The position numbers were made by a program, and so were the translations under genes. This document shows, one piece after another, positions 25,275 to 32,653 of a DNA stretch of 64,000 bases. Source of the DNA: DASQPR01 sp035713725 (lineage in GTDB: Bacteria > Actinomycetota > Actinomycetes > Mycobacteriales > Micromonosporaceae); NCBI GenBank assembly GCA_035713725.1, contig DASTMZ010000197.1, forward strand, positions 1 to 64,000. Reading direction: 5' to 3'. Positions within the stretch are counted from its first letter, which is position 1, and the number at the start of each line of letters is the position of its first letter. A model generated the notes under the pieces. The model saw only the letters and a program-made list of their open reading frames with translations. It was not told the origin of the DNA and ran no database searches.

Positions 25275-25624
25275 CAATCGACCAGCACGTTCATCACGCG
25301 TTGTTCGATGCCATCCAGTACGGCGACGTGACGGTCCGGCACTTCGATGTCGAGCACGGCACGGTCGGACGCCTGTGCGGTGACCGTGAACGTGAAGAAC
25401 GAGCAGCACTCGGTCTCTCGCCTGGTGAGGTCGCGCAGCCGTGTCGGCAAATCGGCCGGCCCGGTCAACACGATGCGCAGATGCCGGTCGGCAAGGCGCT
25501 CGGCGCTGACCGCGCCGGCGAAGACCGCGTTGAATTCGGCGGCGCGCAGTGGGCGCTCCGCGGTTGGCAGCGTACAGGCGTCGCCGATGTCGGCGATCCC
25601 GGTAAACGTCGATGGAAGGCTCAT
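25274..25624 (-). CDS. Conserved small protein with CC motif, first gene of the MerR operon
   Basis: This 116-residue soluble protein has no named domain that I recognise. It reads ACTLPTAERPLRAAEFNAVF at the N-terminus and RRETECCSFFTFTV in the middle, ending in a short alpha-beta region. The paired cysteines in ECCSFFTF and the position next to a metal-responsive MerR suggest metal binding or metallochaperone activity, which is an inference. Similar small proteins are, to my knowledge, common beside actinobacterial MerR genes. ATG 25624 is close behind the MerR-type promoter. Its stop overlaps the MerR start by 1 bp (TGATG). Confidence 0.75.
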   Translation of the reverse strand: MSLPSTFTGIADIGDACTLPTAERPLRAAEFNAVFAGAVSAERLADRHLRIVLTGPADLPTRLRDLTRRETECCSFFTFTVTAQASDRAVLDIEVPDRHVAVLDGIEQRVMNVLVD

Positions 25625-25632
25625 GTGTCGAC

Positions 25633-25662
25633 GGTAAACCCGTATCTAGGTACCGGATGCAA
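25633..25662 (-). promoter_or_regulatory. MerR-type promoter and operator
   Basis: On the minus strand, TTGCAT (25657-25662) and TTTACC (25633-25638) act as -35 and -10 with an 18-bp spacer (19 bp if TTACCG is used). The spacer itself is an imperfect dyad, 14 of 18 positions symmetric around CTAG. An overlong spacer filled with a dyad is the hallmark of MerR-regulated promoters. It directs the 116-residue gene and merR. Confidence 0.8.
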
Positions 25663-25774
25663 GCCTCTGCTTCGGGCGATTGTCCACATCATTCATCCGT
25701 ACGTCACGGGATGGCCGTTCGATGGATGCCGGTACGGGCAAGGCTGCCCCGGGTATCCACAGATCGGAGGACAA

Positions 25775-27928
25775 ATGCGCAGACCAGGGACGCGGAGCGT
25801 GGCGGCGACCGCCGCGACCGTGCTCGTCGTCGGTGTGGTGGCAGCGTTCGGCGCACAGGCCGCGGGTGCGAATCCCGTGGCAGCGGACCACCATGGCGGC
25901 AACACCTGCCAGCTGGGCAACGGGATCGACCACGTGGTGCAGATCCAGTTCGACAACGTCCACTTCACGCGCGACAACCCGAACATCGCTAGCGATCTCG
26001 AGCAGATGCCGAACCTGTCGCGGTTCCTCGAGGACAACGGGACGATCCTGAGCAACGACCACGACGTGCTCGTACACACCGCGACGAACTTCGTGAGCGC
26101 GCAGACCGGGCTCTACGAGGACCGTACGAGCATCACGCAGTCGAACAGCTTCGACTACTACGACGCCAACGGCGGCACCCACCCGGGCGTCTCGTTCGCG
26201 TATTGGACGGCGCCGCTGTTCGACCCGAGTGGCCCCGCGCAGGACACCAACTTCAACTTGGACTACTCGGCGGATCGCAATGCGAATCCGACCGGCGACA
26301 ACGCGAACGTGCCGGCGCCCTGGGCGACGTACACGAAGGCCGGCTGCAACGTCGGCGAGGTCGGCATGGCCAACACCGTGCTGGAGAACATCGCGGTCGA
26401 CATCCCGACCGTCTTCGGTGCGAACTCGCCGGAGGCAGCAGAGGTCGCGGCCAACCCGACGAAGGCCACGGCGGACTTCGAGGGCCTGTCGGTGCACTGC
26501 GCGCAGGGCTCGTCGGTCTGCGCGACCGGCCGGCCCGACCTGTTGCCGGATCAGCCGGGCGGGTACACCGGGTTCAAGGGCCTGTTCGGTGCCGCCGAGA
26601 TCCAACCGGCGATCCACCCGAGTGGGCCGATCACGTCGCTATCCGGCGCGACCATCACCGATGCGTCCGGCAACCCGGGCTTCCCGGGCTTCGACTCGCT
26701 GACACCGGACAACTCTCTCGGCTTAGCGGCGAACATGCTGGAGCACGGCGTACCCGTGGTCAACGCGTACGTCTCCGACGCACACACTGATCACGTCGGC
26801 GGCACTGGCGACTTCGGTCCCGGCGAAGCGGGATACGAGCAGCAGTTGTCGGCGTACGACTCGGCGTTCGGCGCGTTCCTGCAGCGCATGTCGCACGACG
26901 GCATCACGACGCACAACACGCTGTTCGTGGTGACGACCGACGAGGGGGACCACTTCTCGGGCAGCGCGCCGACGCCGGCGAACTGCAGCGGCGCGCCGGG
27001 CAACTTCTGCACGTACGCCACCAAGTCAGAGGTGAACGTGAACCTCACCGGACTCCTCGCGAGCCAGTTCGGCGACACCACGAAGTTTGCGATCCACAGC
27101 GACCCGGCGCCGGCGCTCTGGGTGGCCGGCAACCCGTCCCGCACGTCGGCCACCGCTCGAACGCTCGAACGTGAGGTCGGCGCGCTGTCGGTGGTGAACC
27201 CGCTAAGCGGCGCCACGGACAAGGTGGCGAACCTCCTCGCCGATCCGGTCGAGGAGAAGATCCTGCACTTCGTCGGGCCGGATCCGGCGCGTACGCCGAC
27301 GTTCACCGCGTTCTCCGGTGAGGACGAGTTCGTGACGAGCGGTCCAGCGAACTGCAACCAGCCGTGTGCCTTTACGTCGAGCGGGTTCGCGTGGAACCAC
27401 GGCACGATCACCGCGGATCAGACGACGATCTGGCTCGGACTCGCCGGTCCGGGCGTACGCAACCTCGGCGTTGACCGGACGACGTTCGCGGATCAGACCG
27501 ACGTGCGACCGACCGAGTTGGCGCTCGTCGGGTTGCGCGATCAATATCAGGTCGACGGTCGCGTGCTGATCGAAGACCTGAAGCCTTCGGCGCTGCCGAG
27601 CACGCTGCGGTCGACGCCGCAGATCGTTCGGCTCGGCCAGCTGTACAAGCAGATCATGGCGTGCGAGGGGTCCTTCGCCCTAGACACGCTGGCCGCGTCG
27701 ACACGAGCCCTGAATAGCGGTACGTCGACCGACGACAGCACGTACGCATCGATCGAGAACCAGCTGACCTCGCTCGACAACCGACGGGATCAGGTCGCAG
27801 CCCGGATCGGCGCGGCATTGCTCGGCGCCGCGTTCGACCATCGCCGGATCAGCCCCGGCACGGCCGCCGCGTTGTCGGCGGAGGCGAGTGCTCTGCTCGC
27901 CGCGGCGCACCACCTTGCGTCTTCCTGA
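25775..27928 (+). CDS. Secreted alkaline-phosphatase-superfamily phosphoesterase
   Basis: This 717-residue exported protein starts at ATG 25775 with GGAGG 5 bp upstream. A signal peptide (basic start, hydrophobic core TAATVLVVGVVAAFGAQAAG) is followed by a large metal-hydrolase-like domain. Candidate metal-ligand segments are QFDNVHFTRDNPN near residue 55, YVSDAHTDHVGG in the middle and VVTTDEGDHFSG after it. Four cysteines suggest disulfides in the extracytoplasmic product. The C-terminal 100 residues are helical. The fold assignment rests on these motifs and length; the substrate could be a nucleotide, phospholipid or phosphonate. A strong hairpin terminator follows. Confidence 0.75.
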   Translation: MRRPGTRSVAATAATVLVVGVVAAFGAQAAGANPVAADHHGGNTCQLGNGIDHVVQIQFDNVHFTRDNPNIASDLEQMPNLSRFLEDNGTILSNDHDVLVHTATNFVSAQTGLYEDRTSITQSNSFDYYDANGGTHPGVSFAYWTAPLFDPSGPAQDTNFNLDYSADRNANPTGDNANVPAPWATYTKAGCNVGEVGMANTVLENIAVDIPTVFGANSPEAAEVAANPTKATADFEGLSVHCAQGSSVCATGRPDLLPDQPGGYTGFKGLFGAAEIQPAIHPSGPITSLSGATITDASGNPGFPGFDSLTPDNSLGLAANMLEHGVPVVNAYVSDAHTDHVGGTGDFGPGEAGYEQQLSAYDSAFGAFLQRMSHDGITTHNTLFVVTTDEGDHFSGSAPTPANCSGAPGNFCTYATKSEVNVNLTGLLASQFGDTTKFAIHSDPAPALWVAGNPSRTSATARTLEREVGALSVVNPLSGATDKVANLLADPVEEKILHFVGPDPARTPTFTAFSGEDEFVTSGPANCNQPCAFTSSGFAWNHGTITADQTTIWLGLAGPGVRNLGVDRTTFADQTDVRPTELALVGLRDQYQVDGRVLIEDLKPSALPSTLRSTPQIVRLGQLYKQIMACEGSFALDTLAASTRALNSGTSTDDSTYASIENQLTSLDNRRDQVAARIGAALLGAAFDHRRISPGTAAALSAEASALLAAAHHLASS

Positions 27929-27935
27929 GCGAGTC

Positions 27936-27973
27936 GCCGGGTCGGGACGGTACGAACGCCGTCCCGACCCGGC
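27936..27973 (+). terminator. Strong hairpin terminator after the phosphoesterase gene
   Basis: A perfect 15-bp stem, GCCGGGTCGGGACGG (27936-27950) and CCGTCCCGACCCGGC (27959-27973), encloses an 8-nt loop, 8 bp after the stop codon. There is no T-tract, as usual in this GC range. Confidence 0.85.
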
Positions 27974-28020
27974 ACATCAGCCGCATTGCGCTTGCGCTTA
28001 CGGCGGCGTACCCGTTGGGT

Positions 28021-28611
28021 GTGGGTGTGGCTCCCGGCAATCCGCAGCGTCGGCGACCGACGCCGGCCGACCTCGACGCGGCCCGCGGCCGTGAGATTCC
28101 GGACGTGATCGGGCGCGACCTGACCGTGCTGTTCTGCGGCATCAATCCCGGGCTGTGGTCGGCCGCGACCGGACACCACTTTGCACGTCCCGGCAACCGG
28201 TTCTGGCCGGCGCTGTCCGCGAGCGGCTTCACGCCACGTGTCCTGGATCCGTCCGAGCAAGATGAGTTGCTTGCCTGGCGGCTCGGCATCACGAACCTAG
28301 TCGGCCGCGGTACGGCGCGAGCCGACGAACTGTCGGCCGCGGAACTCGTCGCCGGCGCGCAGGTGCTCGCCGAGAAGGCGAAACGGTGGCGGCCGCAGTG
28401 GGTCGCGGTGCTCGGCGTGACCGCGTACCGTTCGGCGTTCGGTCGCCGCGACGCGGTGGTGGGCCGGCAACCCGATCGCCTGGCCGGATCGGGACTGTGG
28501 ATCCTGCCGAATCCGAGCGGACTCAACGCGCATTGGACTACACCGCGACTCACGGAGGCGTTTCGAGAACTGTGCGAGGCCGGAACGCGTCCGCGCGGGG
28601 GCCGCGTTTAG
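28021..28611 (+). CDS. mug: Mismatch-specific uracil/thymine DNA glycosylase (Mug family)
   Basis: This enzyme removes uracil or thymine from G mismatches and alkylated bases. It has about 196 residues; GTG 28021 is taken, but TTG 28015 or GTG 28027 cannot be excluded since no ribosome site is visible. The active-site motif FCGINPG and the minor-groove intercalation motif NPSGLNAHW are both present, separated by the usual distance. The conserved HHFARPGNRFW segment also fits. It is a single-gene unit between the phosphoesterase terminator and the histone-like gene. Confidence 0.9.
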   Translation: MGVAPGNPQRRRPTPADLDAARGREIPDVIGRDLTVLFCGINPGLWSAATGHHFARPGNRFWPALSASGFTPRVLDPSEQDELLAWRLGITNLVGRGTARADELSAAELVAGAQVLAEKAKRWRPQWVAVLGVTAYRSAFGRRDAVVGRQPDRLAGSGLWILPNPSGLNAHWTTPRLTEAFRELCEAGTRPRGGRV

Positions 28612-28803
28612 AGCGCGAGGCAGCCGGGTAGCGCGTTTCGCCGGACCGGCTCGGCCGCAGCGGCGCGGCCCGAAGGGCCGAGCGAACCGCGCAGTTGGCG
28701 CGCCGGGCTGAGGAGCGCGAAGACGAGGACGATGTAGAACGGGATGTAGAAGTTCGACGACGCGTGAGAGAAGTCGGTGCCGATGGTGGATAGCAGGTCG
28801 CTG

Positions 28804-29868
28804 ATGACCGACGTGATCGTGAAGCCGGCGAAGGCCACAGCGCAGCGCGCCAAGGTCGCAGCGCAGCGCGCCAAGGTCGCAGCGCAGGGCGTCCAGGTCG
28901 CAGCGCAGGGCGTCCAGGCCGCAGCGCAAAAGGCGAAGATCGCAGCCAAGACCGCGGCGAACAAGGCCAAGGCCACCGTGGAGAAGGCGAAGACCGCAGC
29001 CAAGAAGATCGTGAAGGCGACAGCAAACAAGGCGGAGGCCGCTCCGCAGAAGGCGAAGGCCAGAGCCAAGAAGATGGCGACACCTCTGCGGCGCAGCGGC
29101 AGACCCGCCCGGTCCGCAGAGGTCATCCCGTCCGATCCTGGCGGGTCGCTGTCGGCTGGCTCGGCTACCCCGGTGAGCCCGGAGCCTCCGGCTGCGCCGG
29201 CGGTCCTGGCAACCCCGGAGCCGCCGGCTACGCCGGCGATGCTGGCCACCCCGGAGCCGCCGGCTGCCCCGGCGATGCTGGCCACCCCGGAGCCGCCGGC
29301 TGCACCGACGATCCTGGCGACCCCGGAGCCGCCGGCTGCCGCGGCGATGCCGGCCGCCGCGACGCCACCGGTGATCCCGGCGACCCCGGAACAGCACGCG
29401 CAAATCGTGACGCAAGAACCGCCGGTCACGCGCGCACCGGCCGGCGACCTAGCGCGGCACCGACCACAAGCGAGCGGGACCGTCGACAAGGCAGCCAGGA
29501 CGCCGGCAATGCGGGAGTTGGAGCTGATCCCGCAAGCGAAGATCCGGCCCGGTAGATACACGTTGAGTCTGTGGCCCGAGATTGCTTGGGCGAGCGCGCG
29601 CGGGTGGCGGGACGCGCAGACTCATGAGGTCGTCGTCCGTGATCTGACCGCGCGCCTGGTCGGCAGAGAACTCGCGTGCGGTCGGTGCGGACAAGATGTC
29701 ATTGACCTCGCGTTGCTACTGACCGGGCGTGGCATCTTCTGCGACATGTGCGGCCGGAGGTGCCGGTGGGAGCTCGAGCCTTACGACATCGTCCTGGAGT
29801 GGAGTGTCGAGGCTCCGAGGCAGCGACGGAAGCCGAAGATCACCGTCGAAGATGCTGGACAACCATGA
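28804..29868 (+). CDS. Histone-H1-like Lys/Ala-rich protein with C-terminal zinc ribbon
   Basis: This 354-residue protein starts at ATG 28804 (AGG 7 bp upstream; GTG 28777 also in frame). Residues about 8-95 are Lys/Ala/Gln-rich heptad-like repeats (AAQRAKV, AAQGVQV, then KAK/AAKK) resembling eukaryotic histone H1 tails and bacterial nucleoid proteins. Residues about 110-200 are a Pro/Ala-rich linker built of 12-residue PEPPAAP units. The C-terminal 110 residues are folded and carry CGRCG and FCDMCGRRCRW, a four-cysteine zinc ribbon. It probably binds DNA or RNA; the zinc ribbon could tether it to another complex. A hydrophobic antisense frame covers much of it, but codon-position GC and the zinc motif favour this strand. 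Confidence 0.75.
   Translation: MTDVIVKPAKATAQRAKVAAQRAKVAAQGVQVAAQGVQAAAQKAKIAAKTAANKAKATVEKAKTAAKKIVKATANKAEAAPQKAKARAKKMATPLRRSGRPARSAEVIPSDPGGSLSAGSATPVSPEPPAAPAVLATPEPPATPAMLATPEPPAAPAMLATPEPPAAPTILATPEPPAAAAMPAAATPPVIPATPEQHAQIVTQEPPVTRAPAGDLARHRPQASGTVDKAARTPAMRELELIPQAKIRPGRYTLSLWPEIAWASARGWRDAQTHEVVVRDLTARLVGRELACGRCGQDVIDLALLLTGRGIFCDMCGRRCRWELEPYDIVLEWSVEAPRQRRKPKITVEDAGQP
28837..28920 (+). repeat. Four 21-bp repeats encoding AAQ-type heptads
   Basis: Four consecutive 21-bp units encode the heptads (T/A)AQRAKV, AAQRAKV, AAQGVQV and AAQGVQA. The units fall in two near-identical pairs, so the array grew in two steps. Confidence 0.9.
29206..29349 (+). repeat. Four 36-bp repeats encoding the Pro-rich linker
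   Basis: Four 36-bp units encode LATPEPPAAPAM-like dodecamers between the Lys-rich region and the zinc ribbon. A diverged partial copy precedes them. Confidence 0.9.
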
Positions 29869-29872
29869 CGCG

Positions 29873-30967
29873 CTACGGTTCGCGGTCCATCCGGTAGAAC
29901 TGCCAGAAGTCATGCGCGATCGGCACTCGCGTGAACGCGACGAAGCCGGCCTCCGCCGCCCAGCGGTCGACGGTCGGCGCACGCAGCACGGTGCCGGCCG
30001 CTTCCACCGGGTCTTCGGCCATGGTCGCGGGCAGGCAGTGCAGCACGCTGAAGCCGTATTGCATCCGTTCGACGGCGTCAGGTGTTGGAGTGAACTCGTC
30101 GGCCACGCGCTCGTCGGCGATGAAGAGCACGCCGCGCTCGGTGAGATTCGAGCGCACCGCACGGAGCACGCCGACCGGGTCACCCATGTCGTGCAGTGCC
30201 TCGAAGATCGTGGCGAGATCGAACGGGCCGCCCTCACCCAACCGACTCGCGTCGCCCACTTCGAACGTGACACGTCCGTCGAGACCGGTCTGCGCCACGG
30301 CCGCCCGGGCCGCGGCGATCGACGGCGCGTCCAGGTCGATGCCGGTCACCTGGATCAACGGGTACGCCCGCGCCAGCGCGATCGTCGAACTGCCCTCGCC
30401 GCAGCCGAGGTCGAGGACCCGTGCACTGGGCTCCGCCGTCAAGCGGGCCACCACGTCCGGCATCGCGGGCAGCCACGTCGACGCTAAGTCCTGCACGAAG
30501 CTCGGCCGATTCAGCGCACGGATGCCATCGCGGATCTCGGCACCGTACGCGCCGTACGACACACCGCCACCGGTACGGAACGCGTCCGGCAGCAACGGCA
30601 TCGCGCGCGCGAGTCCGGCGAGGATGGTGGCCAGCGGTGCGGTGTGGTACGGGCTGTCCGTGTCCAGCAGCACCTCGGCATGACCAGGTGGCATCCGGTA
30701 GACCCGATCGGGCGCGTGGCGCGACGCGTCGTCGCAGTCGAGGAATCCGGCCACTGTCTGGTGCTCGAGCCACTCCCGGGCGTAGCGCGGCGCGATGCCA
30801 GCCCGCGACGCTAGCTCGTCCTCGGTGACACCGCCGTCGATAGCGCGGTAGAGGCCGAGTTCGAGCCCGAGATGTACGCTCAGCAACTCCAACGCCGGGA
30901 TCGTGCTGTCCACGAGCCGATCGGCGAGCAGATCCCGCGCCTCGTCGGCGGTCACTACGTCGTCCAT
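29873..30967 (-). CDS. SAM-dependent methyltransferase with N-terminal winged helix
   Basis: This 364-residue class I methyltransferase starts at ATG 30967; the open frame upstream has no family features and overlaps the CDF gene. The N-terminal 90 residues form a helical/winged-helix dimerisation domain (ELASRAGIAPRYAREWLE). The SAM-binding domain has motif I VLDLGCGEGSSTI, the acidic loop TGIDLDAPS and FDLATIFEALHDM. This layout matches Rv2258c-like and small-molecule O-methyltransferase-like proteins of actinobacteria. The substrate is unknown. It ends 4 bp from the convergent histone-like gene. Confidence 0.85.
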   Translation of the reverse strand: MDDVVTADEARDLLADRLVDSTIPALELLSVHLGLELGLYRAIDGGVTEDELASRAGIAPRYAREWLEHQTVAGFLDCDDASRHAPDRVYRMPPGHAEVLLDTDSPYHTAPLATILAGLARAMPLLPDAFRTGGGVSYGAYGAEIRDGIRALNRPSFVQDLASTWLPAMPDVVARLTAEPSARVLDLGCGEGSSTIALARAYPLIQVTGIDLDAPSIAAARAAVAQTGLDGRVTFEVGDASRLGEGGPFDLATIFEALHDMGDPVGVLRAVRSNLTERGVLFIADERVADEFTPTPDAVERMQYGFSVLHCLPATMAEDPVEAAGTVLRAPTVDRWAAEAGFVAFTRVPIAHDFWQFYRMDREP

Positions 30968-31054
30968 CCGTATACGGTGCCACTGCTTGTTGGCGACCGC
31001 CCTGGATACGCCGCAGGTCGGCGCGCTGTCGCGGACTATGCTCGCGAGGTGGCG

Positions 31055-31972
31055 ATGACAGACGGTCACGGCCACGATCACGGCGCGCCGGTCGCCGGCC
31101 ATCGTCGCCCGCTCGCGATCGTGCTCGCGATCTCCTCGACGATCCTCGTGGTCGAGGTGATCGGCGCGGTCGTCTCGGGATCGTTGGCGCTGCTCGCCGA
31201 CGCCGGCCACATGCTCACCGACGTCGCCGGTCTCACGCTCGCGCTCGTCGCGGCGGTGCTGATCGAGCGGCCGACCACCACGCGGCGCACCTGGGGATAC
31301 CGCCGTGCGGAGATCCTCGCCGCGGCCGCGCAGGCCGCCGTGCTGCTGGCCGTCGGAGTGTTCGTCGTGGTCGAGGCGATCCGGCGACTCATAGTGCCGC
31401 CGGAGGTTGAGTCCGGCGTGATGGCGATCTTCGGCGTCGTCGGCTTGTTCGGCAACGTGTTGTCGATCGCGCTGCTGTCCCGGATCCGGCGGGGAAACCT
31501 CAACACGCGCGCCGCGATGCTCGAGGTCGTCAACGACGCGCTCGGCTCGGTCGCGGTGCTCATCGCCGCCGGCATCATCGCCTGGACCGGCTGGACGCGC
31601 GCCGACGCCGTCGCGTCGCTCGCCATCGGCGCGCTCATCATTCCCCGGACCTGGCGGCTGTTACGGGAGACCACGGACGTGTTGCTGGAGTCGACGCCCA
31701 AGGGCGTTGATCTCGAGGAGATCCGCAAGCACATCCTCGGCGTCAGCCACGTGCACACCGTGCACGACCTGCACGCCTCGTCGGTGTCGTCGGACCTGCC
31801 CGTGCTGTCCGCGCACGTGGTCGTCGACGAGTCGTGCTTCCACGACGGCCACCTGCCGAAGCTGCTCGACGAGCTACAGCAGTGCCTCGCCGGCCACTTC
31901 GACGTGGAGCACAGCACGTTCCAATTCGAGCCGGCCGGTCACGTCGACCACGAGCACGGCGCCCACCCCTAG
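31055..31972 (+). CDS. Cation diffusion facilitator metal exporter
   Basis: This is a proton-coupled exporter of Zn2+, Co2+ or a similar cation. It has 305 residues from ATG 31055 (GAGG upstream), with a His-rich start MTDGHGHDHG, six membrane segments and a C-terminal cytoplasmic metallochaperone-like domain containing HVHTVHDLHA and a His-rich tail. The first metal motif, HMLTD in TM2, is canonical. In TM5 the usual HxxxD is EVVND, so one site-A ligand is Glu, which may shift metal preference. The gene is divergent from the methyltransferase by 87 bp. Confidence 0.9.
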   Translation: MTDGHGHDHGAPVAGHRRPLAIVLAISSTILVVEVIGAVVSGSLALLADAGHMLTDVAGLTLALVAAVLIERPTTTRRTWGYRRAEILAAAAQAAVLLAVGVFVVVEAIRRLIVPPEVESGVMAIFGVVGLFGNVLSIALLSRIRRGNLNTRAAMLEVVNDALGSVAVLIAAGIIAWTGWTRADAVASLAIGALIIPRTWRLLRETTDVLLESTPKGVDLEEIRKHILGVSHVHTVHDLHASSVSSDLPVLSAHVVVDESCFHDGHLPKLLDELQQCLAGHFDVEHSTFQFEPAGHVDHEHGAHP

Positions 31973-32042
31973 GCACGTCGCCACTGGCCGCCTCACCCCT
32001 AGCCGCCCCATCCCTAGGCGCCTCACCCCTGGGTGCTTCGGC

Positions 32043-32573
32043 CTACGGCTGGCGCCGGGACGCGAGCCACTCGGCCGGATTCCACACCACGGGCGTCGCG
32101 CCGACCCCGTCGAACTCGATCGCCGGATCGTCGCTCTGGACCAGGCAGAGCAGCCGCCGACCGATCAGCAGCGCCTCGCGCGACCGTCGGGCGACGATGT
32201 CGAGCATCACTTGAGCGGAGGTGCGTCGCTGCGTCGCGAACACGTCGTAGCCGATCAGCACCAGCACGAGCCCGGTCGAGTCCGGTTCCCATCCGTAGTC
32301 GCCGGCCACCACGTCGGCGAGACAGTCGTTCAGCGCGTCGAGGTTGCGGCCGTAGTAGGACGGGAATCCGAGCGCCGCCGAGATGTCGTCGTGCATCCGC
32401 TCGTCCGCCGTCCAGCCACTCGCGTTCAGGCTGACGACCTGGTAGCCGTACGCCCGCAGCGCGCCAACGGTGTCCTCGAGCACCGTCGCTTGCCAGAACA
32501 GCGTCACCGCCGAACTCGACAACAGGCGGAATGCCGGATCTTCGAGGTCCGCGTGCTCGTCGAATGCCGTCAC
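32043..32573 (-). CDS. Barstar-family protein (ribonuclease inhibitor fold)
   Basis: This 176-residue protein contains the barstar signature FPSYYGRNLDALNDCL around residues 71-86, preceded by an acidic segment and followed by a beta strand VLVLIGYDVF. Barstar inhibits the RNase barnase. This protein is about twice as long as the classical inhibitor, with extra N-terminal (about 40) and C-terminal (about 40) residues. No barnase, polymorphic toxin or secretion gene is adjacent, so it is an orphan immunity-type protein or has another partner. It is divergent from the S9 peptidase gene with 80 bp between starts. Confidence 0.8.
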   Translation of the reverse strand: MTAFDEHADLEDPAFRLLSSSAVTLFWQATVLEDTVGALRAYGYQVVSLNASGWTADERMHDDISAALGFPSYYGRNLDALNDCLADVVAGDYGWEPDSTGLVLVLIGYDVFATQRRTSAQVMLDIVARRSREALLIGRRLLCLVQSDDPAIEFDGVGATPVVWNPAEWLASRRQP

Positions 32574-32653
32574 GCCTGGTGAGCGTAGCCGTGCTGAACG
32601 CGAGAGGGTCGGCCGGGCACGCGGGTCGACCGGCGTCGTGGCACGATCGGGCG

